Of a DNA stretch of 64,000 nt, positions 9,618-18,335 are shown piece after piece; position 1 is the first letter of the stretch; each line of letters opens with the position of its first letter. A model generated the notes under the pieces. That model did not search any database and had not been told where the DNA came from. It saw only the letters and a program-made list of their open reading frames with translations. Where the stretch lies: positions 1 to 64,000 of the forward strand of contig CASFJH010000036.1 of NCBI GenBank assembly GCA_949294845.1. The letters run 5' to 3'. The translations under genes were made by a program, and so were the position numbers. Source of the stretch: an uncultured Bacillota bacterium. GTDB lineage: Bacteria; Bacillota; Clostridia; Christensenellales; Pumilibacteraceae.

Positions 9618-9626
9618 TTATCCACA
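9618..9626 (+). promoter_or_regulatory. DnaA box
   Basis: Exact TTATCCACA, upstream of recG. A one-mismatch box (TTATTCACA) lies at 9587-9595, and two more perfect boxes in opposite orientation lie at 9693-9713, so four boxes fall within about 130 bases. Confidence 0.7.
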
Positions 9627-9687
9627 TTTTATGTGAATTTCTCCGTTTGTACGGTTTCACATTGTTTCACGGCTCCTTTTATATGAT

Positions 9688-9718
9688 AAAAGTTATCCAC
9701 AGTGTGTGGATAACTTTT
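9688..9718. repeat. 14-bp inverted repeat made of two head-to-head DnaA boxes
   Basis: Perfect arms of 14 bases (9688-9701 and 9705-9718) around GTG. Each arm contains an exact 9-base DnaA box: TTATCCACA at 9693-9701 and its complement at 9705-9713. It lies 32 bases downstream of the fakA stop. As RNA the hairpin could terminate fakA, but the stem is AT-rich and the U tract short, so DnaA binding or titration is the likelier role. Confidence 0.7.
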
Positions 9719-9749
9719 TCATTATTTCCTTCGTGCCCGTGATATCCTT

Positions 9750-11387
9750 TTACTCAAGCGATACTATATAATAGTACAGCGGCTGGCCGCCGAAGTGGAT
9801 ATCCACATCGCAGCGCTTATATTTGTCGGTAAGCTCCTTGGCTATGGCGCTCGCCTCTTCCTCGGTGACGTTATTGCCGAAATAAAGCGTAATGTTGCTC
9901 ACGTCGCTGTCCATCATCTTATCGACGAGCTCCTTGGTGACCGTCTCGACTTTCTCGCCCTTGGCCACGATGCTCTTGGAATCCATACCGATGATGTCGC
10001 CTTCCTTGAGGTCAAAATTGTCGACCTGAGTGCTTCTGACCGCATATGTGACGACGCCGGCACGGATGCTCTGTATCGCCTCGACCATATTCACTTCGTT
10101 GTTCTCGACGGAATCCTCGGGATTGTATGCGAGCACGGCCGAAAGCCCCTGCGGTATATTCTTGGTGGGAATAATGTGCAGCGTGCGTTTACTCAGCGCT
10201 TTCGCCTGTTCCGCCGCGAGAATTATATTCTTGTTGTTGGGGAATACGAAAATATCCTTGGCAGCAATCTTATCGCACGCGTTGGCTATATCCTCCGCGC
10301 TCGGATTCATCGTCTGGCCGCCTTCTATTATATTGTCCACGAGCAGATCCTTGAAGATGCCGGACAAGCCTTCTCCCGCGCACACAGAAACAAGTCCCAT
10401 GGGTTTGAGCTCTTCCTTTTTCTGCCCGATGAGCGCACGGTTCTGTTCAAGCATATTCTCTATCTTGACTCTGTCAAGCTCGCCCAGCTCAAGCGCATAA
10501 GTCAGCACAACGCCCGGCTCGTTGGAATGAACGTGAACTTTAACCATATTGAGATCGCCGATAACGAGCACGCAGTCGCCTATCGTCATCAGGTTCTCCC
10601 TGAATCTGTCGATGTCAGCCTCGGTGGTCTTTTTATGCAGGTGAATGATGAAAAACTCGGTGCAGTAGCCGAATTCGATTTCGGCAAGGTCGTTATAATC
10701 AAAGTGAGCCTGCTCGTCGTACTTGCTGGCGCTGCCTTTGACGGTGTCGTCGAATTCTACGTTGGCGTCCTCTATACCGACGAGAACGTGATAAAAGCCC
10801 TGGAAAATTATAAGAAGTCCTCGGCCGCCGGCGTCCACTACTCCGGCTTTTTTAAGCACGGGCAGCATCTCTGGCGTAAGCTTAAGCATTTCCTCGCCGG
10901 CGTTTATGATGGAATCGAAAAATTCCGAAACCTCTATGCTCTTTTTTGTGATTTTGGCGGCGTGCTCGCTCATTGCGCGCACGACAGTAAGTATAGTGCC
11001 CTCTTTCGGCTTGGTGACCGCCTTGTACGCTATCTCGGTACCCTTGGCAAGCGCCTTGGCGAAGTTTTTGGCCGTAATCTCCTCGCAGGTCGCCAGCACC
11101 GACGACATTCCTTTAAGTATCTGGCTGAGTATAACGCCGCTGTTTCCCCTCGCTCCGCGCAAAGCTCCGTTGCTCAGCGCGCTGCACAGCCCCTCTATCT
11201 TGTTTGACGGACAGTTAGTGACTTCCTTTGCCGCCGACAGCATCGTAAGCGACATATTCGTACCGGTGTCGCCGTCGGGAACAGGAAAAACGTTAAGCGA
11301 GTCTACATGTTGTTTATTTATATCGAGGAGCTTGGCTCCGTTTAAGATCATTTTACGGAAGGTTGCTCCGTTAATGGACTTTTGCAT
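9750..11387 (-). CDS. fakA: fatty acid kinase ATP-binding subunit FakA (YloV/DhaL family)
   Basis: About 545 residues. The N-terminal DhaL-type domain has NVFPVPDGDTGTNMS, whose aspartates bind Mg-ATP, then GARGNSGVILSQ and DAGGRGLL. The C-terminal half matches the YloV/FakA family that phosphorylates fatty acids held by FakB. An upstream TTG at 11399 would include the GGAGG. The ATG at 11387, five bases after GGAGG, is preferred. It lies directly downstream of the Asp23-family gene, as yloU-yloV do in Bacillus. Confidence 0.92.
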   Translation of the reverse strand: MQKSINGATFRKMILNGAKLLDINKQHVDSLNVFPVPDGDTGTNMSLTMLSAAKEVTNCPSNKIEGLCSALSNGALRGARGNSGVILSQILKGMSSVLATCEEITAKNFAKALAKGTEIAYKAVTKPKEGTILTVVRAMSEHAAKITKKSIEVSEFFDSIINAGEEMLKLTPEMLPVLKKAGVVDAGGRGLLIIFQGFYHVLVGIEDANVEFDDTVKGSASKYDEQAHFDYNDLAEIEFGYCTEFFIIHLHKKTTEADIDRFRENLMTIGDCVLVIGDLNMVKVHVHSNEPGVVLTYALELGELDRVKIENMLEQNRALIGQKKEELKPMGLVSVCAGEGLSGIFKDLLVDNIIEGGQTMNPSAEDIANACDKIAAKDIFVFPNNKNIILAAEQAKALSKRTLHIIPTKNIPQGLSAVLAYNPEDSVENNEVNMVEAIQSIRAGVVTYAVRSTQVDNFDLKEGDIIGMDSKSIVAKGEKVETVTKELVDKMMDSDVSNITLYFGNNVTEEEASAIAKELTDKYKRCDVDIHFGGQPLYYYIVSLE

Positions 11388-11420
11388 ATTATCCTCCAAA
11401 AGACTTTGCGGTCCTCGGTA

Positions 11421-11771
11421 TCAGACCTTGACGCCGACAACGTTAACGTTGACCGTGTCGACGACCATGCTGGTGAACCGCTCAACGTCGTACTTGACGG
11501 ATTTTTTGAGCGATTCGGCAACGGCGTCTATTGAAACGCCGTATTTAATGATAACATACAAATCGATAAAAATTCTGTCGCCGTCCGTCAACACTTTAAC
11601 TCCGCGTGAAATACGCCTTTTGTTGAGCAGATCGGCCAGATTATCCGACATCTTTTTCGATACGAGATCCACTATGCCGTAACATTCGAGCGCGGTGAAA
11701 CCGGCAACCTGAGCGATAGCTTCTTCGGTAACCGTTATGCGTCCGTATGCGTTTGCTGTGTTTACACTCAT
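11421..11771 (-). CDS. Asp23/Gls24 family envelope stress protein (YloU-like)
   Basis: A 116-residue Asp23-domain protein with the family pattern of an N-terminal GRITVTEEAIAQVAG, a central GIVDLV and a strand-helix repeat ending GVKVLTDGDRIFIDLYVIIKYG. Family members are small, soluble and tied to cell envelope homeostasis; the exact role is not known. The start is supported by GGAGG before ATG. It is divergent from rpmB, as in Bacillus, and cotranscribed with fakA. A second paralogue lies at 20940-21257. Confidence 0.9.
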   Translation of the reverse strand: MSVNTANAYGRITVTEEAIAQVAGFTALECYGIVDLVSKKMSDNLADLLNKRRISRGVKVLTDGDRIFIDLYVIIKYGVSIDAVAESLKKSVKYDVERFTSMVVDTVNVNVVGVKV

Positions 11772-11803
11772 GGATCCTCCGTTATGTATGATACCACAGT
11801 AAT

Positions 11804-11832
11804 ATTTTACCCCATTCTTAATAATTATGCAA
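11804..11832 (-). promoter_or_regulatory. promoter of the asp23-fakA unit
   Basis: Minus-strand -35 TTGCAT (11827-11832), 17-base spacer, -10 TAAAAT (11804-11809), about 30 bases before the Asp23 ATG. Confidence 0.8.
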
Positions 11833-11854
11833 GAGTTTTATCGGATATTCTTGA

Positions 11855-11879
11855 AAATAGCAAAAATTTTTTGCTATTT
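11855..11879. promoter_or_regulatory. 25-bp palindrome between divergent promoters
   Basis: AAATAGCAAAAA and its exact complement meet around a single T, giving 12-base arms. It sits centrally between the -35 boxes of the leftward Asp23 promoter and the rightward rpmB promoter, a natural operator position. No known regulator is recognised. Confidence 0.55.
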
Positions 11880-11893
11880 GTGACTCAATTTGC

Positions 11894-11922
11894 TTGATAA
11901 AACTGCCGAAATATGGTATATT
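11894..11922 (+). promoter_or_regulatory. promoter of rpmB
   Basis: Plus-strand -35 TTGATA (11894-11899), 17-base spacer, -10 TATATT (11917-11922). The leader would be about 34 bases and ends in GGAGG seven bases before the ATG. Confidence 0.82.
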
Positions 11923-11962
11923 ATCATTGAATTATTGCGACTCAGTCAGTGGAGGTGTTATC

Positions 11963-12145
11963 ATGAGCAAGGTATGCGCTATTTGCGGCAAAGGAAAGGT
12001 CAGCGGCAACAACGTAAGCCATTCCAACAGACATACGAAACGTACTTTCAGCGCCAACGTTCATAAAGTGCGCGTGGAAATAAACGGAGTCGAATCGACC
12101 GAATATGTCTGCACGAGATGTCTGCGCACCAATAAAAACGCATAA
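11963..12145 (+). CDS. rpmB: 50S ribosomal protein L28, zinc-binding type
   Basis: A 60-residue L28, a late-assembling protein of the large subunit. Two CxxC pairs (CAIC near residue 5 and CTRC near residue 52) mark the zinc-binding form. The frame is open further upstream, but GGAGG seven bases before ATG 11963 and the promoter position fix the start. It is the only plus-strand protein gene in the window and has its own promoter and terminator. Confidence 0.97.
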   Translation: MSKVCAICGKGKVSGNNVSHSNRHTKRTFSANVHKVRVEINGVESTEYVCTRCLRTNKNA

Positions 12146-12175
12146 TTTTTAACGCGTTGTTAGTTGATAAAACGC

Positions 12176-12210
12176 AAAACTCCCCCTTTCCGTCCGGCGG
12201 GGGAGTTTTA
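12176..12210 (+). terminator. rho-independent terminator of rpmB
   Basis: AAAACTCCCCC (12176-12186) pairs perfectly with GGGGGAGTTTT (12199-12209), 30 bases past the rpmB stop. The A-rich left arm means it may also act on leftward transcripts. The stretch from here to recN (12211-12414) holds only degenerate repeats of a TAAAxCGGCG core and no gene. Confidence 0.9.
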
Positions 12211-12414
12211 CTTTGCCGTTTACGCGGTATCTTGACGCTGCTGGCAACCGACTGTACAGCGTAACGTCTGCGCTGACTGCCGTAGCGGCTTAACGCATAA
12301 AATCGGCGCGTTTATAGTAAATAAACAATAGTATAAACCGGCGTGAACGTAAAACCGGCGCGCTTTATCATACTTATTATAGTGCGTAACCGTTACGGCT
12401 AAAACCGTAGCCTT

Positions 12415-14133
12415 TTACTGCCCGGGCGCTTGCGCCAGGCTTTTTTTATATTCGTCGCTCCATTTTTTCATTTCAGCGGCGGTCTCGCGCGTCGTTTCGG
12501 TTATGTTCTTGCTGCCCGACAGACGGGAAATTTCGTCTATGGCGGCGGCTCTGTCGAGCGGAACAACCTCGGTCACGGTACTGTCGGAAACCACCTTTTT
12601 CTCTATATAATAGTGTCTGTCCGCCATCGAGGCTATCTGCGCCAGATGAGTCACGCACAGCACCTGATGCGAGCGTGAAATACGGGCGAGCTTCTTTGCG
12701 ACTGCCTGTCCGACTATTCCGCTTATTCCGGCGTCTATTTCGTCGAAGATAAGCGTGGGTATATCGTCCGTGCGCGAAGTTATTACTTTAAGCGCGAGCA
12801 TGAAACGCGACATCTCGCCGCCCGAAATTATCTTGATAAGCGGTTTGAGCGGATGCCCGACGTTGGGGCTGAAATAAAATTCGACTGAGTCGAACCCGTT
12901 GCGCGTCATCGCGTCCTCTGCGGCTTGCCTCTCGGGCATATCCGAAAAGCGCACCTCGAAACGGCTGTTCTCCATGCCCAGCTCGTTAAGCTCGCGCTCA
13001 ATCAGTCGGGAAAATTCGATCGCGCCGGCGCGGCGTTTTTCAGACAGGCCGACACACAGCCCGTACAGTCTGTCAGCCAGTTCTTTCTTGTCGGAAAGAA
13101 GTTTTTCGTAGAGTTTATCGCTGTTTTCCAGCTTATACAGCCGCTCCTCCGCCTCTGACAGATAAGCCGTCATTTTATCGTAATCGCCGTACTTGCGCTT
13201 TAACGCCGCGATCAGATCGTAGCGCTGCTCGAGCCGGTCTATCTCACGCTCGTCGAAATTCATGCGCTCAAGCGCATCGACCGCCGTCTCCGAAATGTCC
13301 TCCAGCTCGATCGACACCGATTTCAGTCTGTCGTACAGCTCCAGATATTCGTCGCTGACGTCGCTTATATTACCCAGCGCCCTGAGCGCCGTTCCTATAA
13401 GAGACGACGCGGGCTCCGTTTCGCCGCTTTCGGTCAGACAGTCGGCCGCTGCGCCCAGCGCGTTGCGGATACGCTCCGCCGAAGCTATCAGTTTGCGACG
13501 CTCCTTCAGCGCGTCTTCCTCTCCCCTCTTAACGCCTGCCGACTTGATCTCTTCGATCTGATATTTCAATATGTCGATATTCTTTTCCCGTTCGCCCACA
13601 TCGCCGAGCGCCTCGAGCTCTTTGACTACTCCTCTGTATGCAGAATAAGCTTCGTCAATTTCCGCGGTCAGCTCCGAAATCGAAGCGCGTATGAAATAGT
13701 CGAGTAATTTCAGATGCTCGGTCTTATCCGACAGAGTCTGATACTCGTTCTGCCCGTAAATATCCACAAGGCGCGCGACGAGTTCTCTTAACATGGACGC
13801 CGCGACCTGTCTACCGTTTACGCGTATCTCGTTTCTGCCGTCGGCGGAAAAACGCCGCGTCACAATGAGTATATCGTCGCCGTCCAGTCCCAGCTCGGTA
13901 AGCTTGGGCATAACCGCAGGAGTGACGTCGAATACGCCCTCCACCATGCCGGACGACTCACCGTAACGCAAAAGAGTTTTGTCGTATCTGCCGCCCAAAA
14001 GCAGAGTGAGCCCGTCAACGATAACCGATTTGCCCGCGCCCGTTTCTCCGCTTAAGATATTGAGTTCGGGAGAAAACTCAAGCTCGACGCGCTTTATAAG
14101 CGCTATGTTTTCTATAGTAAGCCGACTGAGCAT
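12415..14133 (-). CDS. recN: DNA repair protein RecN
   Basis: A 572-residue SMC-like ATPase that acts early in double-strand-break repair. Walker A GETGAGKS lies at 29-36, long coiled coil fills about 150-370, and the signature SGGEMSRFMLALK and Walker B TLIFDEIDAGISG lie near 440-490. The length is normal for the family. It is the last gene of a nadK-argR-recN unit, five bases after argR, an arrangement common in Firmicutes. Confidence 0.96.
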   Translation of the reverse strand: MLSRLTIENIALIKRVELEFSPELNILSGETGAGKSVIVDGLTLLLGGRYDKTLLRYGESSGMVEGVFDVTPAVMPKLTELGLDGDDILIVTRRFSADGRNEIRVNGRQVAASMLRELVARLVDIYGQNEYQTLSDKTEHLKLLDYFIRASISELTAEIDEAYSAYRGVVKELEALGDVGEREKNIDILKYQIEEIKSAGVKRGEEDALKERRKLIASAERIRNALGAAADCLTESGETEPASSLIGTALRALGNISDVSDEYLELYDRLKSVSIELEDISETAVDALERMNFDEREIDRLEQRYDLIAALKRKYGDYDKMTAYLSEAEERLYKLENSDKLYEKLLSDKKELADRLYGLCVGLSEKRRAGAIEFSRLIERELNELGMENSRFEVRFSDMPERQAAEDAMTRNGFDSVEFYFSPNVGHPLKPLIKIISGGEMSRFMLALKVITSRTDDIPTLIFDEIDAGISGIVGQAVAKKLARISRSHQVLCVTHLAQIASMADRHYYIEKKVVSDSTVTEVVPLDRAAAIDEISRLSGSKNITETTRETAAEMKKWSDEYKKSLAQAPGQ

Positions 14134-14138
14134 GACGG

Positions 14139-14588
14139 TCAGCCTCTGAGAATTTCCTTAAGCGCGGCGACAATGCGCAGGCTGGCTTGTTCGCCCCTGG
14201 TTATTACCAGTACGGTGTCGTCGCCGGCCACGCACCCTATAACGTCAGGATCGCCCATTCTGTCAACGAACATACCGGCGGAATTGGCCGCGCCCGATAT
14301 TGTCTTTATCACGACGTTATTGAGCGCGTAATCGATGGAAAAAACCGCGTGCCTGAACATATTGAGAAGTTTTACCGAAATATTGCTGTCGGCGGCGTCT
14401 CTGGCGTACTTCTGCTTTTTCCCGTCCGAAACCTTGACCAGTCCCAGCTCTTTTATATCGCGCGAGATCGTTGCCTGCGTAGCCTGAAAATGCTCGCGCA
14501 CAAGCTCCGCGGCAAGTTCGTCCTGCGTCTCTATATCCTTCTTTGAAATCAGTTCGAGAATCTTCAGTTGTCTGGCGTTCCTAGCCAT
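14139..14588 (-). CDS. argR: arginine repressor ArgR/AhrC
   Basis: A 149-residue arginine-sensing regulator. The N-terminal winged helix contains the diagnostic FQATQATISRDIKELGLVKV. The C-terminal hexamerisation and arginine-binding domain has GCVAGDDTVLVI. In Firmicutes ArgR represses arginine synthesis genes and activates catabolic ones. It lies between nadK and recN. No arginine genes are in the window, so its targets lie elsewhere. Confidence 0.95.
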   Translation of the reverse strand: MARNARQLKILELISKKDIETQDELAAELVREHFQATQATISRDIKELGLVKVSDGKKQKYARDAADSNISVKLLNMFRHAVFSIDYALNNVVIKTISGAANSAGMFVDRMGDPDVIGCVAGDDTVLVITRGEQASLRIVAALKEILRG

Positions 14589-14608
14589 ATGCGCAAACCT
14601 CCGTTATA

Positions 14609-15427
14609 TCAGGTAACGCTCCACTTGTTGAGCTTGCTTAGCAGTTTGGAATAAAAATTACTGTCCTTCAGCCATATGAATCCGGCGGATCTTTCGGCTT
14701 TTTCAATACGAACCACTCCTTTCGCGTCGCCCTCGTCCCTTCCGTCGACAATGACGCGCGCGCCGCCGGACGACAGTTTAAGCTCTATCACCTCGCCGTC
14801 GCTCACCACAAGCGGCCTGCTGTGAAGCGAATGAGAGTTGACCGGCGTAAGCGCGAAAGCGCCGGTATCCGGAGCAATGACCGGTCCGCCGGCCGAAAGC
14901 GAATATGCGGTCGACCCGGTTGGCGTCGCCACTATAAACCCGTCGCAACGGTAACGGTCGACCGTCTTGTTGCCTATGTCGGCAGCAAGCTCAAGCAGCG
15001 TCCCGAGATTTTTACGCATAACCGCCGCCTCGTTGAGTCCGTATACCGTTTTGGACGCAAACGTAACTTTAAGCAGGCTGCGCCTGTCTACGGTATAATC
15101 TTTATTAAGCAGTATTTCGGGTATCCTGTCCATTCCCGAAGGCTCAAGTTCGGTAAGAAAGCCCACGTTGCCGGTATTTACTCCCAGTATCGGAATATCG
15201 TACTCGGCGCAGTAATTGACGATGCGCAGTATCGTCCCGTCTCCACCCACAGTTATCATAACGTCGGGACGCAGCGAAGTATTTTTGTCGAATGTTCTGC
15301 TGCCGGGCAAAGCGCAGTCGGCATGGAAAAGGCACTCGATGCCGTAAGCCTCGAGTAATTTTGCCAGTTTACCGGTTATGCTTAAGCCCTCGTCACGAGA
15401 GCGGTTTGTGAAAATTCCCGCGCGCAT
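14609..15427 (-). CDS. nadK: NAD kinase
   Basis: A 272-residue NAD kinase that makes NADP. It has GGDGT at 61-65, the NE pair in GLNEAAVMR and GSTAYSLSAGGP. The frame stays open to an upstream codon at 15466, but the -10 box TATAAT (15455-15460) lies inside that extension. The ATG at 15427, just after an AGGGG stretch, is therefore chosen. It heads the nadK-argR-recN unit; tlyA, often present between dxs and nadK, is missing. Confidence 0.93.
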   Translation of the reverse strand: MRAGIFTNRSRDEGLSITGKLAKLLEAYGIECLFHADCALPGSRTFDKNTSLRPDVMITVGGDGTILRIVNYCAEYDIPILGVNTGNVGFLTELEPSGMDRIPEILLNKDYTVDRRSLLKVTFASKTVYGLNEAAVMRKNLGTLLELAADIGNKTVDRYRCDGFIVATPTGSTAYSLSAGGPVIAPDTGAFALTPVNSHSLHSRPLVVSDGEVIELKLSSGGARVIVDGRDEGDAKGVVRIEKAERSAGFIWLKDSNFYSKLLSKLNKWSVT

Positions 15428-15454
15428 GATCCGCCCCTTTTCAAATTTAATATA

Positions 15455-15483
15455 ATTATACAACAAAACGTATAAATATACAA
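15455..15483 (-). promoter_or_regulatory. promoter of nadK-argR-recN
   Basis: Minus-strand -35 TTGTAT (15478-15483), 17-base spacer, -10 TATAAT (15455-15460). The predicted start is about 20 bases before the nadK ATG. It lies in the short gap after dxs. Confidence 0.82.
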
Positions 15484-15502
15484 ACGTTTTTAAGCAAATT
15501 TT

Positions 15503-17293
15503 TTATTTGAAAAGTTTTCTGAGGTTTTCAGCCGTAAGTCCGGCCTCTTTGAGAGAACAGTCGACGTCAGCGCTTTCCACGAATCGGTCGGGGTAACCGA
15601 GATTTATTACCTCGCAGTCCTTGTGCGCCGAGTTGACGTAAGCCAGCACTTCACGCCCGAAGCCGCCGCACAGCATATTGTCTTCCATAGTTATTATACG
15701 GGCGCCCGAAGCTGCAACGGAGTCGAGAGTCTTTAAATCGAGCGGTTTGACGGTGCGCACGTTTATCACGTTTACGTCGCAACGCATCGCTTCGTCCAAC
15801 ATTCTGTTCCCCGCCGCGAGAACGTAATTGCGGTTATCCGCACGCTTCAGCGTTTCCCACGAGTAAGGGACGAACGGAGTGCGGTACTCTGTTTCGTAGC
15901 TGCGCGGATAGCGTATGGCAAGCGGCGTGCCGACAGACAGCGACCATTCGAGCATCTCTTTGAGCTCGTAGCCGTCTTTGGGCGCGCATACCGTCATTCC
16001 GGGCAGCATACCGAGGTACCCGAGATCGAAAACGCCCTGATGAGTCACTCCGTCGGCGCCGCACGCGCCGGCTCTGTCTATCAGAAAAGTAACAGGCAGA
16101 CTGTTTATGCATACGTCATGCAGTATCTCGTCGAAAGCACGCTGAAGAAACGTGGAATAGACGGCAAAGTACGGCTTGAAGCCGCCGGCGGCGAGTCCGG
16201 CGCACATTGTGACGGCGTGCTCCTCGGCAATACCTACGTCGTGATAGCGCTCGGGAAAGCGCGCCGCAAACGCCGTAAGCCCCGTTCCCTCAGCCATAGC
16301 CGCAGTCACCGCGACCACGCGTTTGTCGCGTTCGGCAAGCTCCGGCAGACATTCGGATACCGTCCTTGAAAAATCCACGCCGCGCCGCGGTCTGGCGCCG
16401 CCTATGCCGTGATAACGAGTAGGGTCGGTCTCGGCTTCGGTAAGTCCCTTGCCTTTGCTGGTTATAAAATGCAGCAATACGGGTCTTGCTTCGTTCTTAA
16501 CCTGCCGTAAAATATCGACTATTTCCCCTATATTATGCCCGTCGAACGGTCCGAGGTACTTGATGCCGTAATTTTCAAACATCTTGTTGACAAGCATTGC
16601 CGACTTGACGCTTTCCTTTGTCCGGTCAAGCGCGCGCACTATCTTGTCGCCGAAAAACGGCAGCGCCGAAACGCCCTTCTTTATATCCTTCTTGATTCGC
16701 GAATATCTTTTGCTGAGTCTCAGACGCGCAAGATATTTGCTAAGCGCGCCCACGTTGCCCGAAATGGACATCGTATTGTCGTTAAGAACGATGATAACCC
16801 TCTCGTTGTTTTCGCCTATGTCGTTTATCGCCTCGAAAGACAGTCCGCCTGTAAGCGCGCCGTCGCCGATTAAAGCGACTACATGATGCTTTTCGCCCTT
16901 GAGATCGCGCGCGCGCGCCAGTCCGACCGCGACGGAAAGCGAGGTGCTGCTGTGCCCCACCGTAAAAGCGTCGTGCTCGCTTTCGCTCATTCGGGGGAAC
17001 CCGGACAGCCCGCCGTTAGTCCTTATCGTACCGAAAAGATCGCGGCGGCCGGTTATTATTTTATGAGTGTACGCCTGATGCCCGACATCGAAAATTATTT
17101 TATCCTCAGGCGAATCGAAAACGTAATGCAGCCCGATAGTGAGCTCTATCGAGCCGAGATTGGACGAAAGATGTCCGCCGTTAAGCTTTACTGTGGATAT
17201 TATTTTTTCTCTTATCTCGGCAGCGTAAGCTTCCAGCTCGGAAATCTTCAGCTTTTTGAGGTCGCCGACCGAATTGACTTTTTCCCAGTACAT
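15503..17293 (-). CDS. dxs: 1-deoxy-D-xylulose-5-phosphate synthase
   Basis: A 596-residue thiamine-diphosphate enzyme joining pyruvate and glyceraldehyde-3-phosphate, first step of the MEP isoprenoid route. GDGALTGG with downstream NDN binds the cofactor; GIAEEHAVTMCAGLA carries the catalytic Glu; DRAGACGADGVTHQG is the transketolase-type pyrimidine motif (usual form DRAGxxGxDGxTH). The ATG shares one base with the ispA stop. It works with ispA here and with dxr and ispG at 38231-41666. Confidence 0.96.
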   Translation of the reverse strand: MYWEKVNSVGDLKKLKISELEAYAAEIREKIISTVKLNGGHLSSNLGSIELTIGLHYVFDSPEDKIIFDVGHQAYTHKIITGRRDLFGTIRTNGGLSGFPRMSESEHDAFTVGHSSTSLSVAVGLARARDLKGEKHHVVALIGDGALTGGLSFEAINDIGENNERVIIVLNDNTMSISGNVGALSKYLARLRLSKRYSRIKKDIKKGVSALPFFGDKIVRALDRTKESVKSAMLVNKMFENYGIKYLGPFDGHNIGEIVDILRQVKNEARPVLLHFITSKGKGLTEAETDPTRYHGIGGARPRRGVDFSRTVSECLPELAERDKRVVAVTAAMAEGTGLTAFAARFPERYHDVGIAEEHAVTMCAGLAAGGFKPYFAVYSTFLQRAFDEILHDVCINSLPVTFLIDRAGACGADGVTHQGVFDLGYLGMLPGMTVCAPKDGYELKEMLEWSLSVGTPLAIRYPRSYETEYRTPFVPYSWETLKRADNRNYVLAAGNRMLDEAMRCDVNVINVRTVKPLDLKTLDSVAASGARIITMEDNMLCGGFGREVLAYVNSAHKDCEVINLGYPDRFVESADVDCSLKEAGLTAENLRKLFK

Positions 17294-18117
17294 CAGAATT
17301 TCCTGTCAGCCGTTTTTTTCGCAAGATCGGCAAAAAATCCGGCGTCCGCGCCCAACGCTTCCGCTTGTTCCACCGCTGCCGCTACGCCGGCGGCTACGGC
17401 CGCGCGTGCGGCCTGTTCGCCGAACATTCCGACAAACGATCTTTTGTCCTCGTCCTTGTCGAGCAGGTCGTCGGTAAGCTGAAACGCCATGCCGAAATTC
17501 TCGCCGTAAACTCTGAGGCGGCCGAACTGTTCCTCATCCGCTCCGCCCGCCGCGGCGCCTGCCGTTATCGCCGCCGTTATAAGGTCGCCCGTCTTATGCC
17601 GGTATATATATTCCATCGCGCTTTTATCAGGCATTTCGTCGCATATGTCGAGCGACTGTCCGCCTATAAGACCTGCGGATCCGCACGCGTCGGCGATGAT
17701 CGCGCCGGCGCGGACAAACTCTTTTCCCTCCCCTGCCAGCGCCATAAGTATTTCGTATGCGAGATTGAGCAAAGCGTCGCCTGCAAGCACAGCCATTCCT
17801 TCGCCGAAAATCCTGTGAACCGTCGGCTTGCCGCGCCTGAAATCGTCGTTGTCCATTGCCGGCAGATCGTCGTGTATCAGCGAGTAGGTGTGTATACACT
17901 CCACCGCAACGGCCATTTTAAATACGCGCTCGTCAGGCTCGCTGAAAAGGCGGCACGCCTCGATAAGCATAACCGGCCGCAGCCTTTTGCCGCCGCTTTT
18001 CAACGCGTAAAGCATTGCGTCTTTAAGCGTTCGGGGCGCGGATATTCCGTCGGCGAACCGGTAGAGCACGGCTTCGAAATCCGACTTTGCTTTGTCGTAT
18101 TTATTCTCGAAAGACAT
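17293..18117 (-). CDS. ispA: polyprenyl (farnesyl/geranyl) diphosphate synthase
   Basis: A 274-residue trans-prenyltransferase. The first aspartate-rich motif is DDLPAMDND (near residue 85) and the second is DDLLDKDED (near 215), with HKTGDLI between. These bind Mg-diphosphate of the allylic substrate. The frame is open upstream into xseB, but ATG 18117 overlaps the xseB stop by one base, is preceded by GAGG and gives the normal length. The product length cannot be read from sequence by eye. Confidence 0.94.
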   Translation of the reverse strand: MSFENKYDKAKSDFEAVLYRFADGISAPRTLKDAMLYALKSGGKRLRPVMLIEACRLFSEPDERVFKMAVAVECIHTYSLIHDDLPAMDNDDFRRGKPTVHRIFGEGMAVLAGDALLNLAYEILMALAGEGKEFVRAGAIIADACGSAGLIGGQSLDICDEMPDKSAMEYIYRHKTGDLITAAITAGAAAGGADEEQFGRLRVYGENFGMAFQLTDDLLDKDEDKRSFVGMFGEQAARAAVAAGVAAAVEQAEALGADAGFFADLAKKTADRKF

Positions 18118-18332
18118 TACAGTTCCTCTGTGAAAGCTTTTTCGGTAAGCTCGTCCATTTCCTTGCGAATAACTGTTATCTTGCCCTTGAACTCGTTGAG
18201 ACGGGCGAGACATTCGCGTGTGAGCGCGAGGCTTTTCTCGTAAAGGCTTATTCCCTCTTCAAGTCCGACCGAACCGCTTTCTATCTTATCGGCCAGCGAT
18301 TCGAGCTCGGTAAGCTTCTTTTCAAACTCCAT
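18117..18332 (-). CDS. xseB: exodeoxyribonuclease VII small subunit
   Basis: A 71-residue helical protein with LESLADKIESGSVGLEEGI and LYEKSLALTRECLARL, the conserved XseB pattern. It binds several-fold to XseA to form exonuclease VII. It lies three bases after xseA and overlaps ispA, the standard Firmicute order. Confidence 0.95.
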   Translation of the reverse strand: MEFEKKLTELESLADKIESGSVGLEEGISLYEKSLALTRECLARLNEFKGKITVIRKEMDELTEKAFTEEL

Positions 18333-18335
18333 AAT

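Noticed and set aside
9795-11207. 470-codon plus-strand frame opposite fakA, and similar long frames opposite recG, nrnA/truB, tsf/rpsB and ruvX/DUF1292
   Set aside because: All lie antisense to clearly identified genes and show no family motif. They share the composition of reversed coding sequence.
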